From assembly GCA_003213095.1 (NCBI GenBank), contig QCNV01000005.1, positions 1 to 64,000 on the forward strand: a stretch of 64,000 nt of DNA. The letters run 5' to 3'. The position numbers and the translations under genes are program-made. Source of the DNA: SAR202 cluster bacterium AG-426-M11. Lineage in GTDB: Bacteria > Chloroflexota > Dehalococcoidia > Lucifugimonadales > UBA826. Position 1 is the stretch's first letter. The number at the start of each line of letters is the position of its first letter. Below the pieces are notes generated by a model. It saw nothing but the letters and a program-made list of their open reading frames with translations. It searched no databases and was not told where the DNA came from. Below, in pieces: positions 42,185 to 52,700 of the stretch.

Positions 42185-43249
42185 ATGGATATCGGACTAG
42201 GACTAGACCCAACACTCAAACTAAGCTTAAGTGAACAAGATAAACTTTGTGAAACAGCTGTACAACTTGGTTATCAAAGTATTTGGACCCCGGAAGGCAC
42301 TGGGCAAGATTCTTATCAAATTTGTTTAAAAAGATGGCAAGCTACAGCTAACATTATCCCCGATGGAATTCCCACTGGAATAGCAGTTTCACCTGTGATT
42401 TGGAGATCTCCAATGGCTTTTGCAATGGCTGGAGGTACAGTAAGCCAAATTTCTAATGGAAAATTTATCATGGGATTAGGATCAGGGGGCGCATATAGAC
42501 CCGGAGCTATGGATAGTTTAGGAAGATCTAAAATTTCTGTTCTCTCACTAATGAGAGATTATGTAACTATAGTAAAAAAACTGGTCAATGGAGAAACTGT
42601 TTCATATCAAGGAAAAACTGAAACTTTATTAGAAGAAAAACTAGCAATATTTCCACCTCCAAAAACTCCAATATATCTAGGAGCCCTTGGGCCTAAAATG
42701 CTGTCATTAGCTGGTGAATTAGCAGACGGTGCAGCATTAAACTGGTGTAACCCTGAACAAGTTGAATGGAGTAGATCTCAGGTAAAATTAGGTGCAGAAA
42801 AATCAAATAGAGACCCTTCTGAAATAAAAATTTCGGAATACATTAGAATTTGTGTTGATGACGAAGATGAAGAGCGTGCGAGAATTGCACTTGCAAAAGC
42901 AACAATAGGATATGCACTAGGGCCTTCAATACCATCAGACAAAGAACGTAAATTAGGATACAGAGCTCATTTTGAAAGAATGGGGTTTGCCAAAGAGTTA
43001 GCTGAATTAGACCAAATGAGAGCCAATGGAGCCTCTCAAAATGAAATTGCTGAAGCCTTTCCAACCAATATATTGAATACAGTTGGATATTTTGGATCAT
43101 CTGATGGAGCAGCAAAAGCCTTCGCCAACCTATCTCAAGGATTAGATAATGCAATAGTTAGAGTGGTTAGTTCCAGACCAGGAAAAATTGATGGAGCCCT
43201 AGATGTCATGAAAGCCTGCTCTCCTGAAAAAATTCGCCAAAACCTATAA
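42185..43249 (+). CDS. LLM-class (luciferase-like) flavin/F420-dependent oxidoreductase
   Basis: MDIGLGLDPTLKLS...YQSIWTPEGTG...GLGSGGAYRPGAMDSLGRSK. ATG at 42185 chosen because the SD (TTGGAG) lies inside the ORF-track extension. Confidence 0.88.
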   Translation: MDIGLGLDPTLKLSLSEQDKLCETAVQLGYQSIWTPEGTGQDSYQICLKRWQATANIIPDGIPTGIAVSPVIWRSPMAFAMAGGTVSQISNGKFIMGLGSGGAYRPGAMDSLGRSKISVLSLMRDYVTIVKKLVNGETVSYQGKTETLLEEKLAIFPPPKTPIYLGALGPKMLSLAGELADGAALNWCNPEQVEWSRSQVKLGAEKSNRDPSEIKISEYIRICVDDEDEERARIALAKATIGYALGPSIPSDKERKLGYRAHFERMGFAKELAELDQMRANGASQNEIAEAFPTNILNTVGYFGSSDGAAKAFANLSQGLDNAIVRVVSSRPGKIDGALDVMKACSPEKIRQNL

Positions 43250-43425
43250 TGAACATATCTGAAAAAACACAATTACTTATCAATTTAATGGATCATATTC
43301 CACCCTGCGCAAAATGCGGTATGAGATGGAGTACAGGTGATTATGAATGTCCTCACTGTGGAGAAGATCAATACGAAAAATTATATCAATGGGCTGAATT
43401 GGTAATAGAGCAACTATTTAAATAA
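43249..43425 (+). CDS. 58-aa zinc-ribbon protein (absent from the ORF track)
   Basis: MNISEKTQLLINLMDHIPPCAKCGMRWSTGDYECPHCGEDQYEKLYQWAELVIEQLFK; two CxxC knuckles, TAATG overlap with the upstream gene. Confidence 0.75.
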   Translation: MNISEKTQLLINLMDHIPPCAKCGMRWSTGDYECPHCGEDQYEKLYQWAELVIEQLFK

Positions 43426-44484
43426 ATTTTTTATAGATTCATCTGAATAAGAATACTTATGCGCTCTAAAAACTTGATTCATTTCGACATCTCCCCTGAG
43501 AGATTTTACAAAAAATGGATTTACATACTCCCAAACAATTTCCTTGGTTTCTGTAACTTCAAAAATTCTTCCATGAGCACCTTCACAAATCAAAGTATTA
43601 CCGTTTGGTAGCCTTTGAGCACTACTGACGTGAAAACTATAAAAACTATTAGGAGGCGATCCTGCATATTGCCAAACAATCTCGTTTTTAAAAGGATTAA
43701 TTTCTATAACTCTAGAGTGTTCAAGTGATTTAGAATGACTCCCATTATCAAAAAGTAAAATATTGTTGTTTGGTAATTGTGTTGGATGATGCTGATGCCA
43801 TGTTTCTCCAGGTCCCCATTTCCACAAAAACCCCTGATTTTGTGAGCTTAATATGCCAACAGTATGAATACTTCTAAAACTTAATAAAAAATTATTATCA
43901 AAAGTTAAACTTAAACTATTAGCGTGAGTCCATTCTTTTCTAGACTCTAATGGACAAATCACATCTTCATTAAAATCAAGATGATCATAAATTTGAATTT
44001 TTTCAATGATTTCACCATTTTTAGAAATTTTAATTATTGAATCTCCTAAAATATATTTTGAATCTTCTTCTAGATAACCGCCTAAAACTTTAGAAGTGAA
44101 ATCTTCACCCAACACATCAAATACCAACACATAAGTTTCACCATTTTCTAAACGAATAAAATCATGATGAATCATTGGGTTTTCATACTCCCAAACAACT
44201 TTAGAATTTCTATCTAATTCAATTAATTTATTTGAAGATCCTCCGACATCTTTAACAAATTCATTTTCTTTTGGAGGATTTGTTCTACATAACAAATTGC
44301 CGTTATGTAACAGGTATCCATATGTAATCCCATCAGAATTTTCCCATCTGTGAACTTCATTACCATCTACATCGACAAGTACAGTAAAGTTTCCTCCAAT
44401 GGAACTGAATAGTACAAAACCGTCATATAAAGATAATTCATCTTTATAAATCAATCCTAATGGATGATGAATTGACCTACCCAT
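43414..44484 (-). CDS. Arylsulfotransferase (ASST)-like beta-propeller protein
   Basis: VDVDGNEVHRWENSD; NPMIHHDFIRLENGETYVL; WTHANSLSLTFDNNFLLSFRSIHTVGIL; NGNTLICEGAHGRIFEVTETKEIVWEYVNP. Confidence 0.75.
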   Translation of the reverse strand: MGRSIHHPLGLIYKDELSLYDGFVLFSSIGGNFTVLVDVDGNEVHRWENSDGITYGYLLHNGNLLCRTNPPKENEFVKDVGGSSNKLIELDRNSKVVWEYENPMIHHDFIRLENGETYVLVFDVLGEDFTSKVLGGYLEEDSKYILGDSIIKISKNGEIIEKIQIYDHLDFNEDVICPLESRKEWTHANSLSLTFDNNFLLSFRSIHTVGILSSQNQGFLWKWGPGETWHQHHPTQLPNNNILLFDNGSHSKSLEHSRVIEINPFKNEIVWQYAGSPPNSFYSFHVSSAQRLPNGNTLICEGAHGRIFEVTETKEIVWEYVNPFFVKSLRGDVEMNQVFRAHKYSYSDESIKNLFK

Positions 44485-44486
44485 AT

Positions 44487-45323
44487 CTAATCCAAAGTTA
44501 AAGGTGATTTGTCAGTATTAGCCCATTCGCCCATTGAGCCATCATAATTTTTAACTTTTTCGTAACCCATCATTTTTAATACAAAATATACGTGCGCCGC
44601 ACGAATACCACCCTGTCAATACGTCACGATTTCTTGCTCAGGTGTAATTGCATTTATTTCTAAAATTTTTTGTATTTCTTCTTTCGATTTAAATGTTTGA
44701 TATTTATCTTCTTTCAAAAAATTAGTCCACTCAACATGAACAGATCCAGGAACATGCCCAACCCGTTTATTCCCTCTAGAATTAGATCCATCCCATTCAC
44801 CATCAGATCTTACATCTATAAAAGTCACATTTTTATTTTGCACATTAGATATTCCTTGATCTAAAGTACAAATCAAATCCAAATTGGCCTTGGGAGTAAA
44901 TTCGACTAGATTATTTTTTTTGACATCATTAGAAATTGGTCGCTGCTCATCAAACCATTTTTTCCATCCTCCATCCAAAACTTTAACATCTGAATGGCCA
45001 TAGTAATTTAATACCCACCAAAATCTAGCTGCCCACAATCCTCCGTTACTATCATATGCAACTACTGTAGTCGTATCTCCAATTCCCATATCTTCAAAAA
45101 TTTCTTTTGCGACATCAGGTTCGGCAACCCAAGGGTATTCTTTTGGCGATTTTGAATACTCTGGATGCTTTATATAATGATGTACTTTAATGCCTACTGC
45201 ACCCAAAATATGTGCCCTACCAAAGGCATCATAAGGGTCACAATCAACTATACAAATGTCGGGATTATTTAGTGATTTTTCTAACCATTCAGTAGAAACT
45301 AAAAACTCATTGTTTTCATTCAT
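44487..45323 (-). CDS. Candidate selenocysteine-containing rhodanese/thiosulfate (mercaptopyruvate) sulfurtransferase; in-frame TGA at 44616-44618 read as Sec
   Basis: ORF 44616..45392 is a two-domain rhodanese. Reading through the TGA gives ...TPEQEIVTY-U-QGGIRAAHVYFVLKMMGYEKVKNYDGSMGEWANTDKSPLTLD-TAG (279 codons incl. stop). The UGA occupies the catalytic Cys position. Start ATG at 45323 has upstream GGAG. Confidence 0.8.
44585..44609 (-). promoter_or_regulatory. Putative bacterial SECIS hairpin downstream of UGA
   Basis: RNA GGUAU-U-CGUGC-GGC-GCACG-U-AUAUU: 5+5 bp stem around a U-U mismatch, loop starting with G, 17 nt between UGA and loop. Confidence 0.6.
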
Positions 45324-45368
45324 GCCAAAACTCCGTAATATCTTGAAAGTTAAAAATTTGAGGGAATA

Positions 45369-48300
45369 TTGAAATTTCAGATCAATAAACACAACCTACT
45401 ATACACATTTCTATTTGTATTGATAGCCACTTTATCAATATTCAGCAGATTTTATGGAATTTTTTGGGACCAAGGATTTCCCTACACTCCTCACCCTGAC
45501 GAAAGAGCTATTCTAATGAAAGTAGCAGAATTAAAAATCCCTCAAATTACAGAACTACATGTATTATTTTCTGCTCAAGAAAGTTTATGGAATACAAAAT
45601 GGTTTCCATACGGAACTTTTCCTATTTATTTTCTAAAAATTTTATCCGAAATTATAGATTTTAATGTGGATATTAGAATTATAGGTAGATCTATCTCAGC
45701 ATTTTGTGACTTACTAACAATTCTAGGCGTGTTTATTCTAGGAAAATCTATCATAAATAAAAATGTCGGGATTTTAGCTAGCTTAATTGTTTGCATTACA
45801 CCTATTCACATTCAACTTTCTCATTTTTTTGCTTTTGACACTATTCTCACTATGTTTTGTGTGTGGTCAATCTATTTTCTGTTTTTGGTTAGTAAGTACG
45901 GCCATTTTAAATATTCACTAATATCAGCAATACTAATATTTCTGGGATTAGCAACGAAAGTAAGTATTACACCTATATTAATGAGTTATTTAATTGCTCA
46001 TATATTTTTTTATTTCACATCTCAAAACAACAAATCATTAAAAATTCTATCTAACTTTTCAATAGGAATCTTGATAGGACTAGTTGTCTATTTCATAGTC
46101 TCCCCTTACACATTTCTAGATTATGAAAAATTTATTGCTGATTTCATAGAGCAATCGGAAATGGTAAGGAGAATAAGGGATTACCCTTACACCAGGACAT
46201 ATATAGATACAGTTCCTTACATTTACCAATTTAATCAAATGTGGAAATGGATTTTAGGATTTCCTCTCACAATTTTTATTACATTAGGTTTTATGTGGTA
46301 CTTATCAAATCCATTTAGTCTTTTTAAATCTAAAATAATCCCATTTATACTTCTTGTATTTTTAGGATTGATGCTAATTTTTAACAATTCTTCATTAATG
46401 ATATTAACTGTATTAATAATATCAATGTCCTATTTCTTGATCACCTACATCAAGCCTGATTCAAATAGTCAAAATATTGGAATAGCATTAATTCTAAGTT
46501 GGGTAATTCCTTATTTTCTAATAACTGGCAGCTTCGAAGTAAAATTTAACAGATATTTACTACCACTTATTCCTTTTTTAATAATTTTAGGAAGCGGGTA
46601 TTTAATACATCTTTATAACTGTTCTCAAAAAAAAATACTAATTTTGTTTTTAGGTACTGTAGTTGTAACTTCATCCAGCTTGATGAGTTTTGGTATCTTA
46701 AATTTATACTCTTCAGATCACTCAGCTGTTTCAGCGTCTAAATGGATAAATCAAAATATTGACCCTGGATCCGTGATTTTAAAGGAACATTGGGATGAAT
46801 CTTTACCCAATTTAACAAAATATCAATTAGAAGAAGTAGCAATTTACGAACCAGATTCTATTTCGAAAATTACGGAAATAGCCAATCAACTATCTAATTC
46901 CGAATACATAATCATATTCAGTAACAGACTTTACGGAACAGTAAGTCGATTACCAGACAGATATCCATATATGATCGAATATTATAGTTCGTTATTTAAA
47001 GGACAATTAGGATATGAACTCATACATTTTGAGGAGAAAAACATTTCCTTTTTGGGATTAACACTATATGAGGAAACATTTAAATCAAATAATCTACCTA
47101 TCCCACTACCTCAAACTAGTTCAAATCATTTTTTAAGTTTCAGTTCTGATAAAACTTTTTCAGAATACGATCATCCTAAAATTTTAATTTTTCAAAATAC
47201 TCAAAAATTTTCGTCTACAGAGATTAAAAATCAAATATTAAATAATTCATTTAAAGTAACCAATAAACTCAAATTTGAAGAGGATTTGCTATCTCAGCAA
47301 AGAAAAGGTGGTACTTGGATAAAAATATTCAATCCTGAATCGTCATCAAATTGGTTAAGTATTATCAAGTGGTTTTTTGCTATAGAACTATTCTCAATAA
47401 TCAGCATTCCAATCACTTTTTTAATTTTCCAAAAATTTCAATATAGAGGATTTTTACTAAACAAAGTAATTGGGTTGCTCATTATTGGATATGCTTCATG
47501 GGTATTAAATAGTCTACATATTCTAAAATTTTCTTCTACAAATTTATGGTTAATAATATTTTTCACATCTTTAATCTCAGGCTACATTTTTTATATTCAA
47601 CTTAACAACATCACTAAATTTTTCTATCACAAATGGAAAGAGATTGCTGCATTAGAAATATTTTTTATTTCCGCGTTTATTTTGTTTGTCATTATTAGAC
47701 TTTTAAATCCTGACTTATGGCACCCATACAGAGGCGGAGAAAAACCTATGGATTTAGCTTACCTCAATGCTGTAATCAAATCATCGTATATGCCTCCATA
47801 CGATCCTTGGTTTTCAGGAGGATATCTAAATTATTATTATTTCGGTCAATATTTAATAGGATGCCTGATACATTTAACAGGAATACCAACAGAAATTTCT
47901 TACAATCTTGCTATTCCTTTTTTATTTGCAGCAACCGCTTCAATATCGTTGATGCTAGGAATAAATCTGATTGAATTTAATGGGATTAGAGCAAAAACAC
48001 ACACTAAATTAGTCATTGGATTCCTAACATTCTTCATGATTTGCATTCTGGGAAATTTTGAAGGTCTATTTCAAGTTATCAATATTGTTACAAGTAATAC
48101 CAGTTCATCAATATTTACTGAATTTAATTTTTGGCAAAGTACTAGAATCATGACACCTGATCCTCCGGGATTTGAAATTAATGAATTTCCATTCTTCACT
48201 TTCTTATTTGCTGACTTACACGCTCACTTAATCAGTATTCCGTTTTTTTTAATAATTTTATGCCTATGCTTAAATCATCTTAAATCTTCTAATAATAATT

Positions 48301-49622
48301 TTTCAGAAATAATAATTCTCACATTTTTTGGGTTTTTAATAGGTTCAATAAGAGTAATCAACACTTGGGACTTTCCTACTTCTTCGATTTTAAGTATTTC
48401 TACTTTGATATTTTCAGAATATTTAAAAAATGGTGGAATAAATTTATTAGTTATTTCCAAGGGAATATACAAGTGGATTTATGTAATGATAATCAGTGTT
48501 GCCTTATTCTTCCCGTTCCATCAATCTACAATCACTTTTTTTACCACCATAGAACTTACGACTAATGTGACTACTATAAATCAATTTTTAATAATTCATG
48601 GATTACATTTATTCATTTTCTCTTCGGGAATATTTTTATTGATAAAAAGCAATTACTCATTCAATCAAATTGTAAAAACAACTAAATCAAATCCTATAAA
48701 ACATCTGATCGGTCTATTGTCCATTTTAATAATTCTTTTTTTCACCTCAAACTATTCTTTAGTTTTCTCTGTAAGTATGACTATCTCATTAGGATTATTT
48801 TTATTGTTCTGCTTTAAATTAGATCCGCACAAAAAAAATAATCCGTCTCTAATATTTTCTTTCATATTAACAATATTAGGAATGTGCTTAGTAGCCGGAA
48901 TTGAAATCTTCAGAATAGCAGGTGATATTGACAGAATGAACACTGTATTTAAATTTTACATGCAAATCTGGATCCTTTTTTCTATAGCTTCAGGATATTT
49001 TATTTATGAAATTTATCAAAATATTAAACAAAATAATTCGATCTATAAATATTCATGGTCAATAATCTTGTCAACATTAATTATTTCGCAATCTATTTAT
49101 CCAATTTTTGGAACTATAGACAGAATTAACGATAGATTTGAAACAACAGGCATGACTTTAAATGGTTACGAGTTTACTAAAACTACTAAATATAAGGACC
49201 CAAATGGAGAAATTGATTTAAAATCAGAATTTGAAGCAATTTATTGGCTTAGAAATAACGTAAAAGGATCTCCTGTAATTTTAGAAGCATTTACTCCCAG
49301 TTATAGATTAGGATCCAGAATTTCAATCAATACTGGATTACCTACGATCATTGGATGGGAATGGCATCAACAACAACAAAGATGGGATTTCAAAAGAGAA
49401 ATATCTGATCGAATCAATGATGTGAACTCTATATATTCAGAAATCAAATATGAAGACAAACTAAAAATTCTAAAAAAATACGACGTTAAGTTCATAGTCA
49501 TAGGTGGAGTTGAAAAAAATTATTACGGATCTGATCAAATTAGCAAACTTACTGAACAACTATTAAATGATTACAAGATTGTATTTGAAAATGAAAATGT
49601 AAAAATTTTAAAAGAGCTTTAA
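45369..49622 (+). CDS. Large polytopic membrane protein, DUF2298/YYY family with N-terminal glycosyltransferase-39-like region
   Basis: 1417 aa; [22 protein letters not shown] N-terminal; [55 protein letters not shown]-type YYY motif. Confidence 0.75.
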   Translation: [1417 protein letters not shown]

Positions 49623-49636
49623 TACTATAGAACCTA

Positions 49637-49665
49637 TTGACAGTACAAAACTACATCTGTACTAT
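49637..49665 (+). promoter_or_regulatory. Putative sigma70-type promoter for rpoBC
   Basis: TTGACA-N17-TACTAT. Confidence 0.65.
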
Positions 49666-49706
49666 CTATACGTGGTCGAAATATACCCCTTACGATACTT
49701 ATATTT

Positions 49707-49732
49707 AAATCCAGTACTCTACTGGATTTTTT
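49707..49732 (+). terminator. Terminator-like hairpin/attenuator in the rpoB leader
   Basis: AAATCCAGT-ACTCT-ACTGGATTT-TTT, perfect 9-bp stem plus T run. Confidence 0.65.
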
Positions 49733-49797
49733 CAATTCGCTATAAAACCACAAATTTTATTTAAATAACCCTGAAATACTAAGGAGCGTGAGGACTA

Positions 49798-52700
49798 ATG
49801 ACCCTTTCTGCATCTCATGAAAATACTACAATTTTCCCAACCACAAAATCTTTCTCTAGAATTCATAAACTTTTGGAAGTCCCTGACCTAATTGATGTTC
49901 AAAAAGAGTCATTTAACTGGTTCACACGTGAAGGGTTACAAGAACTTTTTGATGAAATTTCTCCAATAGAAGATAATCAAGGACAAAACCCTAGATTCTC
50001 TTTGAGATTTATAGGATTTGAATTTGAAGAACCCAAAATCCCTGAAGATGAATGTAGAACGAGAGAAAAAACTTTTGAAGCAGCTCTTTACGTCACTGTA
50101 AGCCTCACTATCAATGCTGTAGGGCCTGCTAAAGGTGAAGTAAAAGAACAAAGATTGTATGTTGGGAACATTCCAATCATGACCAAGGCAGGTACCTTCA
50201 TTATCAATGGAGCTGAGAGAATAGTAGTTAGCCAGCTAGTGCGATCTCCGGGAGTTTATTTTTCCGAAGATCACGATACTGGATCTGGAAGACCTTTGGC
50301 ATCTGCAAAACTTATCCCCTACCGCGGCGCTTGGATGGAGTTTGAAACTAGTAACAGAGATGTTATTTATGTGAAATTAGATAGAAAACGTAAAACTCCT
50401 GTTTCCACTTTACTTAGAACATTAGGATACGAAACCGACGAAGAAATCTTGGAACTTTTTGAAGACGTTGATACTAATCCAGATCACAAATTTATTGAAT
50501 CCACTATTGCTAAAGACTCAGGCGTCACAACAAAAGACGAAGCTTTAATTGAATTCTACAGAAGATTAAGGCCTGGGGAGCCCCCAAACGCAGAAAACGC
50601 ACAAGCACTAATAGAATCTTTATTCTTTGACTCTCGAAGATATGATTTAGGTAAAGTAGGAAGATATAAATTAGAAAGTAATTTAAAGGGGTTAAAATTT
50701 CAAGAAATTGATGGGACCACTAGAATCCTTTCTAAAGAAGACATTGTTAGTCTTTTAAGAAGATTAATACAAATTAACAACTCAGAAAAAAGAGCTAATG
50801 ACATAGACCACTTAGGGAACAGAAGGGTCAGAGCTGTTGGAGAATTAATCCAAAACCAAGTCCGAGTAGGTTTTTTACGTATGGAACGAGTTATTCGAGA
50901 AAGAATGACCATTCAAGTAGATCCTGAAACTACTACTCCAGCTGCACTGATTAACGTAAGACCCGTAGTTGCTGCAGTACGAGAATTCTTTGGCGGATCA
51001 CAACTTTCACAGTTTATGGATCAAGCCAACCCTTTAGCTGAATTAACACATAAAAGACGTCTTTCAGCTCTCGGACCAGGTGGTCTTTCACGAGAAAGAG
51101 CAGGGTTTGATGTAAGAGATGTTCACCATTCTCATTATGGAAGAATTTGCCCTATTGAAACTCCAGAAGGTCCAAACATCGGACTATTAGTTTCTTTAGC
51201 TACATATGCAAAAACTAACGAATTCGGATTTATTGAAACTCCATACAGAAAAGTTTTGACTGAAATTAGCAATCAAAACACTGAGGATCTCATAGGTCAC
51301 ACTCCTACAGAAAACATATTAGGAAAAGATGGTAGAACCATTGTGAAAGCCGGAACACAGATCTCTTCTCGCTCCATAGGAAGGCTATCTGAACTTGATG
51401 AACAGATTTTTAAAGTCAAGCCATATGTTTCTAATCTCATAAACGACGTTGTTCACTTGTCTGCAGTGGATGAAGAAGAATATTTTATTGCTCAAGCCAA
51501 CTCAGCTATAAACGATGCTGGAGAATTTCTCAATGACAGAATAGAAACACGCAAAGGTGAAGAAGTTGGAATGGTAAATTCAGAATCAGTAAAATTCATG
51601 GATGTATCACCTCTTCAACTTTTCAGTGTATCGACATCATTAATTCCGTTTCTTGAACATGATGATGCTAACAGAGCTCTTATGGGATCTAACATGCAAA
51701 GGCAGGCCGTGCCTTTACTTAAACCTGAAGCACCTATAGTCAGTACGGGAATGGAAAAAAGAGTAGCTAAAGATAGCGGTCAACTTGTTCTTTCTCAAGT
51801 AAAAGGTGAAGTGACTAGTGTATCTGGTACCAATATTATTGTTACGGACGAAAATGGATCAGAATTCAATCACCCACTTACAAAATTCTACAGAAGTAAT
51901 CAGGGAACTTGTATCAATCAACGAGTTATCACTGAAAAAGGTGCAAAAGTTGAAGTTGACAGCGTCCTTGCAGACGGATCATCTACTCAAAACGGACAAC
52001 TAGCCTTAGGCCAAAACGTTTTAGTAGGGTTCATGACATGGGAAGGTTATAACTACGAAGATGCAATTATACTTAGTAATAGATTGATTAAGGATGACAA
52101 ATTCACTTCTATCCATATAGAGAAGCATGAAATTGAAGCTAGGGATACTAAGCTAGGTCCTGAAGAAATCACTAGAGACATCCCTAATATAGGTGAGGAT
52201 GCTCTAAGAAATTTAGATGAAGATGGGATTATACGAGTAGGGGCAGAAGTAAATAACCGTGACATTTTAGTTGGAAAAATTACACCTAAAGGCGAGACTG
52301 AATTAAGCGCTGAAGAAAAACTACTCCGAGCTATTTTTGGTGAAAAAGCTAGAGATGTAAAAGATTCATCTCTTTACGTTCCTCACGGACAAGGCGGAAA
52401 GGTTATTGATGTCAAAGTTCTCGAACGAGAAAAAGGCGATGACTTATCACCTGGAGTTAACAAATTGGTTAGAGTGTGGATAGCCGAAACTCGAAAAATA
52501 ACTCAAGGTGACAAGATGGCAGGCAGACATGGTAACAAAGGAGTTATAGCTAAAATTCTTCCTGAAGAAGATATGCCCTTTTTACCTGATGGAACTCCAT
52601 TAGACATCATACTTACTCCTATAGGAGTACCTTCAAGAATGAATTTAGGTCAAGTACTTGAAACTCATTTAGGATGGGCAGCTAAACGTTTAGGATTTCA

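Noticed and set aside
44616-44618. Simple nonsense pseudogene explanation for the rhodanese
   Set aside because: Kept as the main alternative but judged less likely: the only lesion is at the catalytic Cys codon, the downstream frame is intact and conserved, and a bSECIS-like hairpin is present.
44616-44618. Genome-wide UGA reassignment (Trp/Gly)
   Set aside because: UGA is used as a normal stop in this window (e.g. 30345-30347, 63128-63130) and Trp uses TGG.
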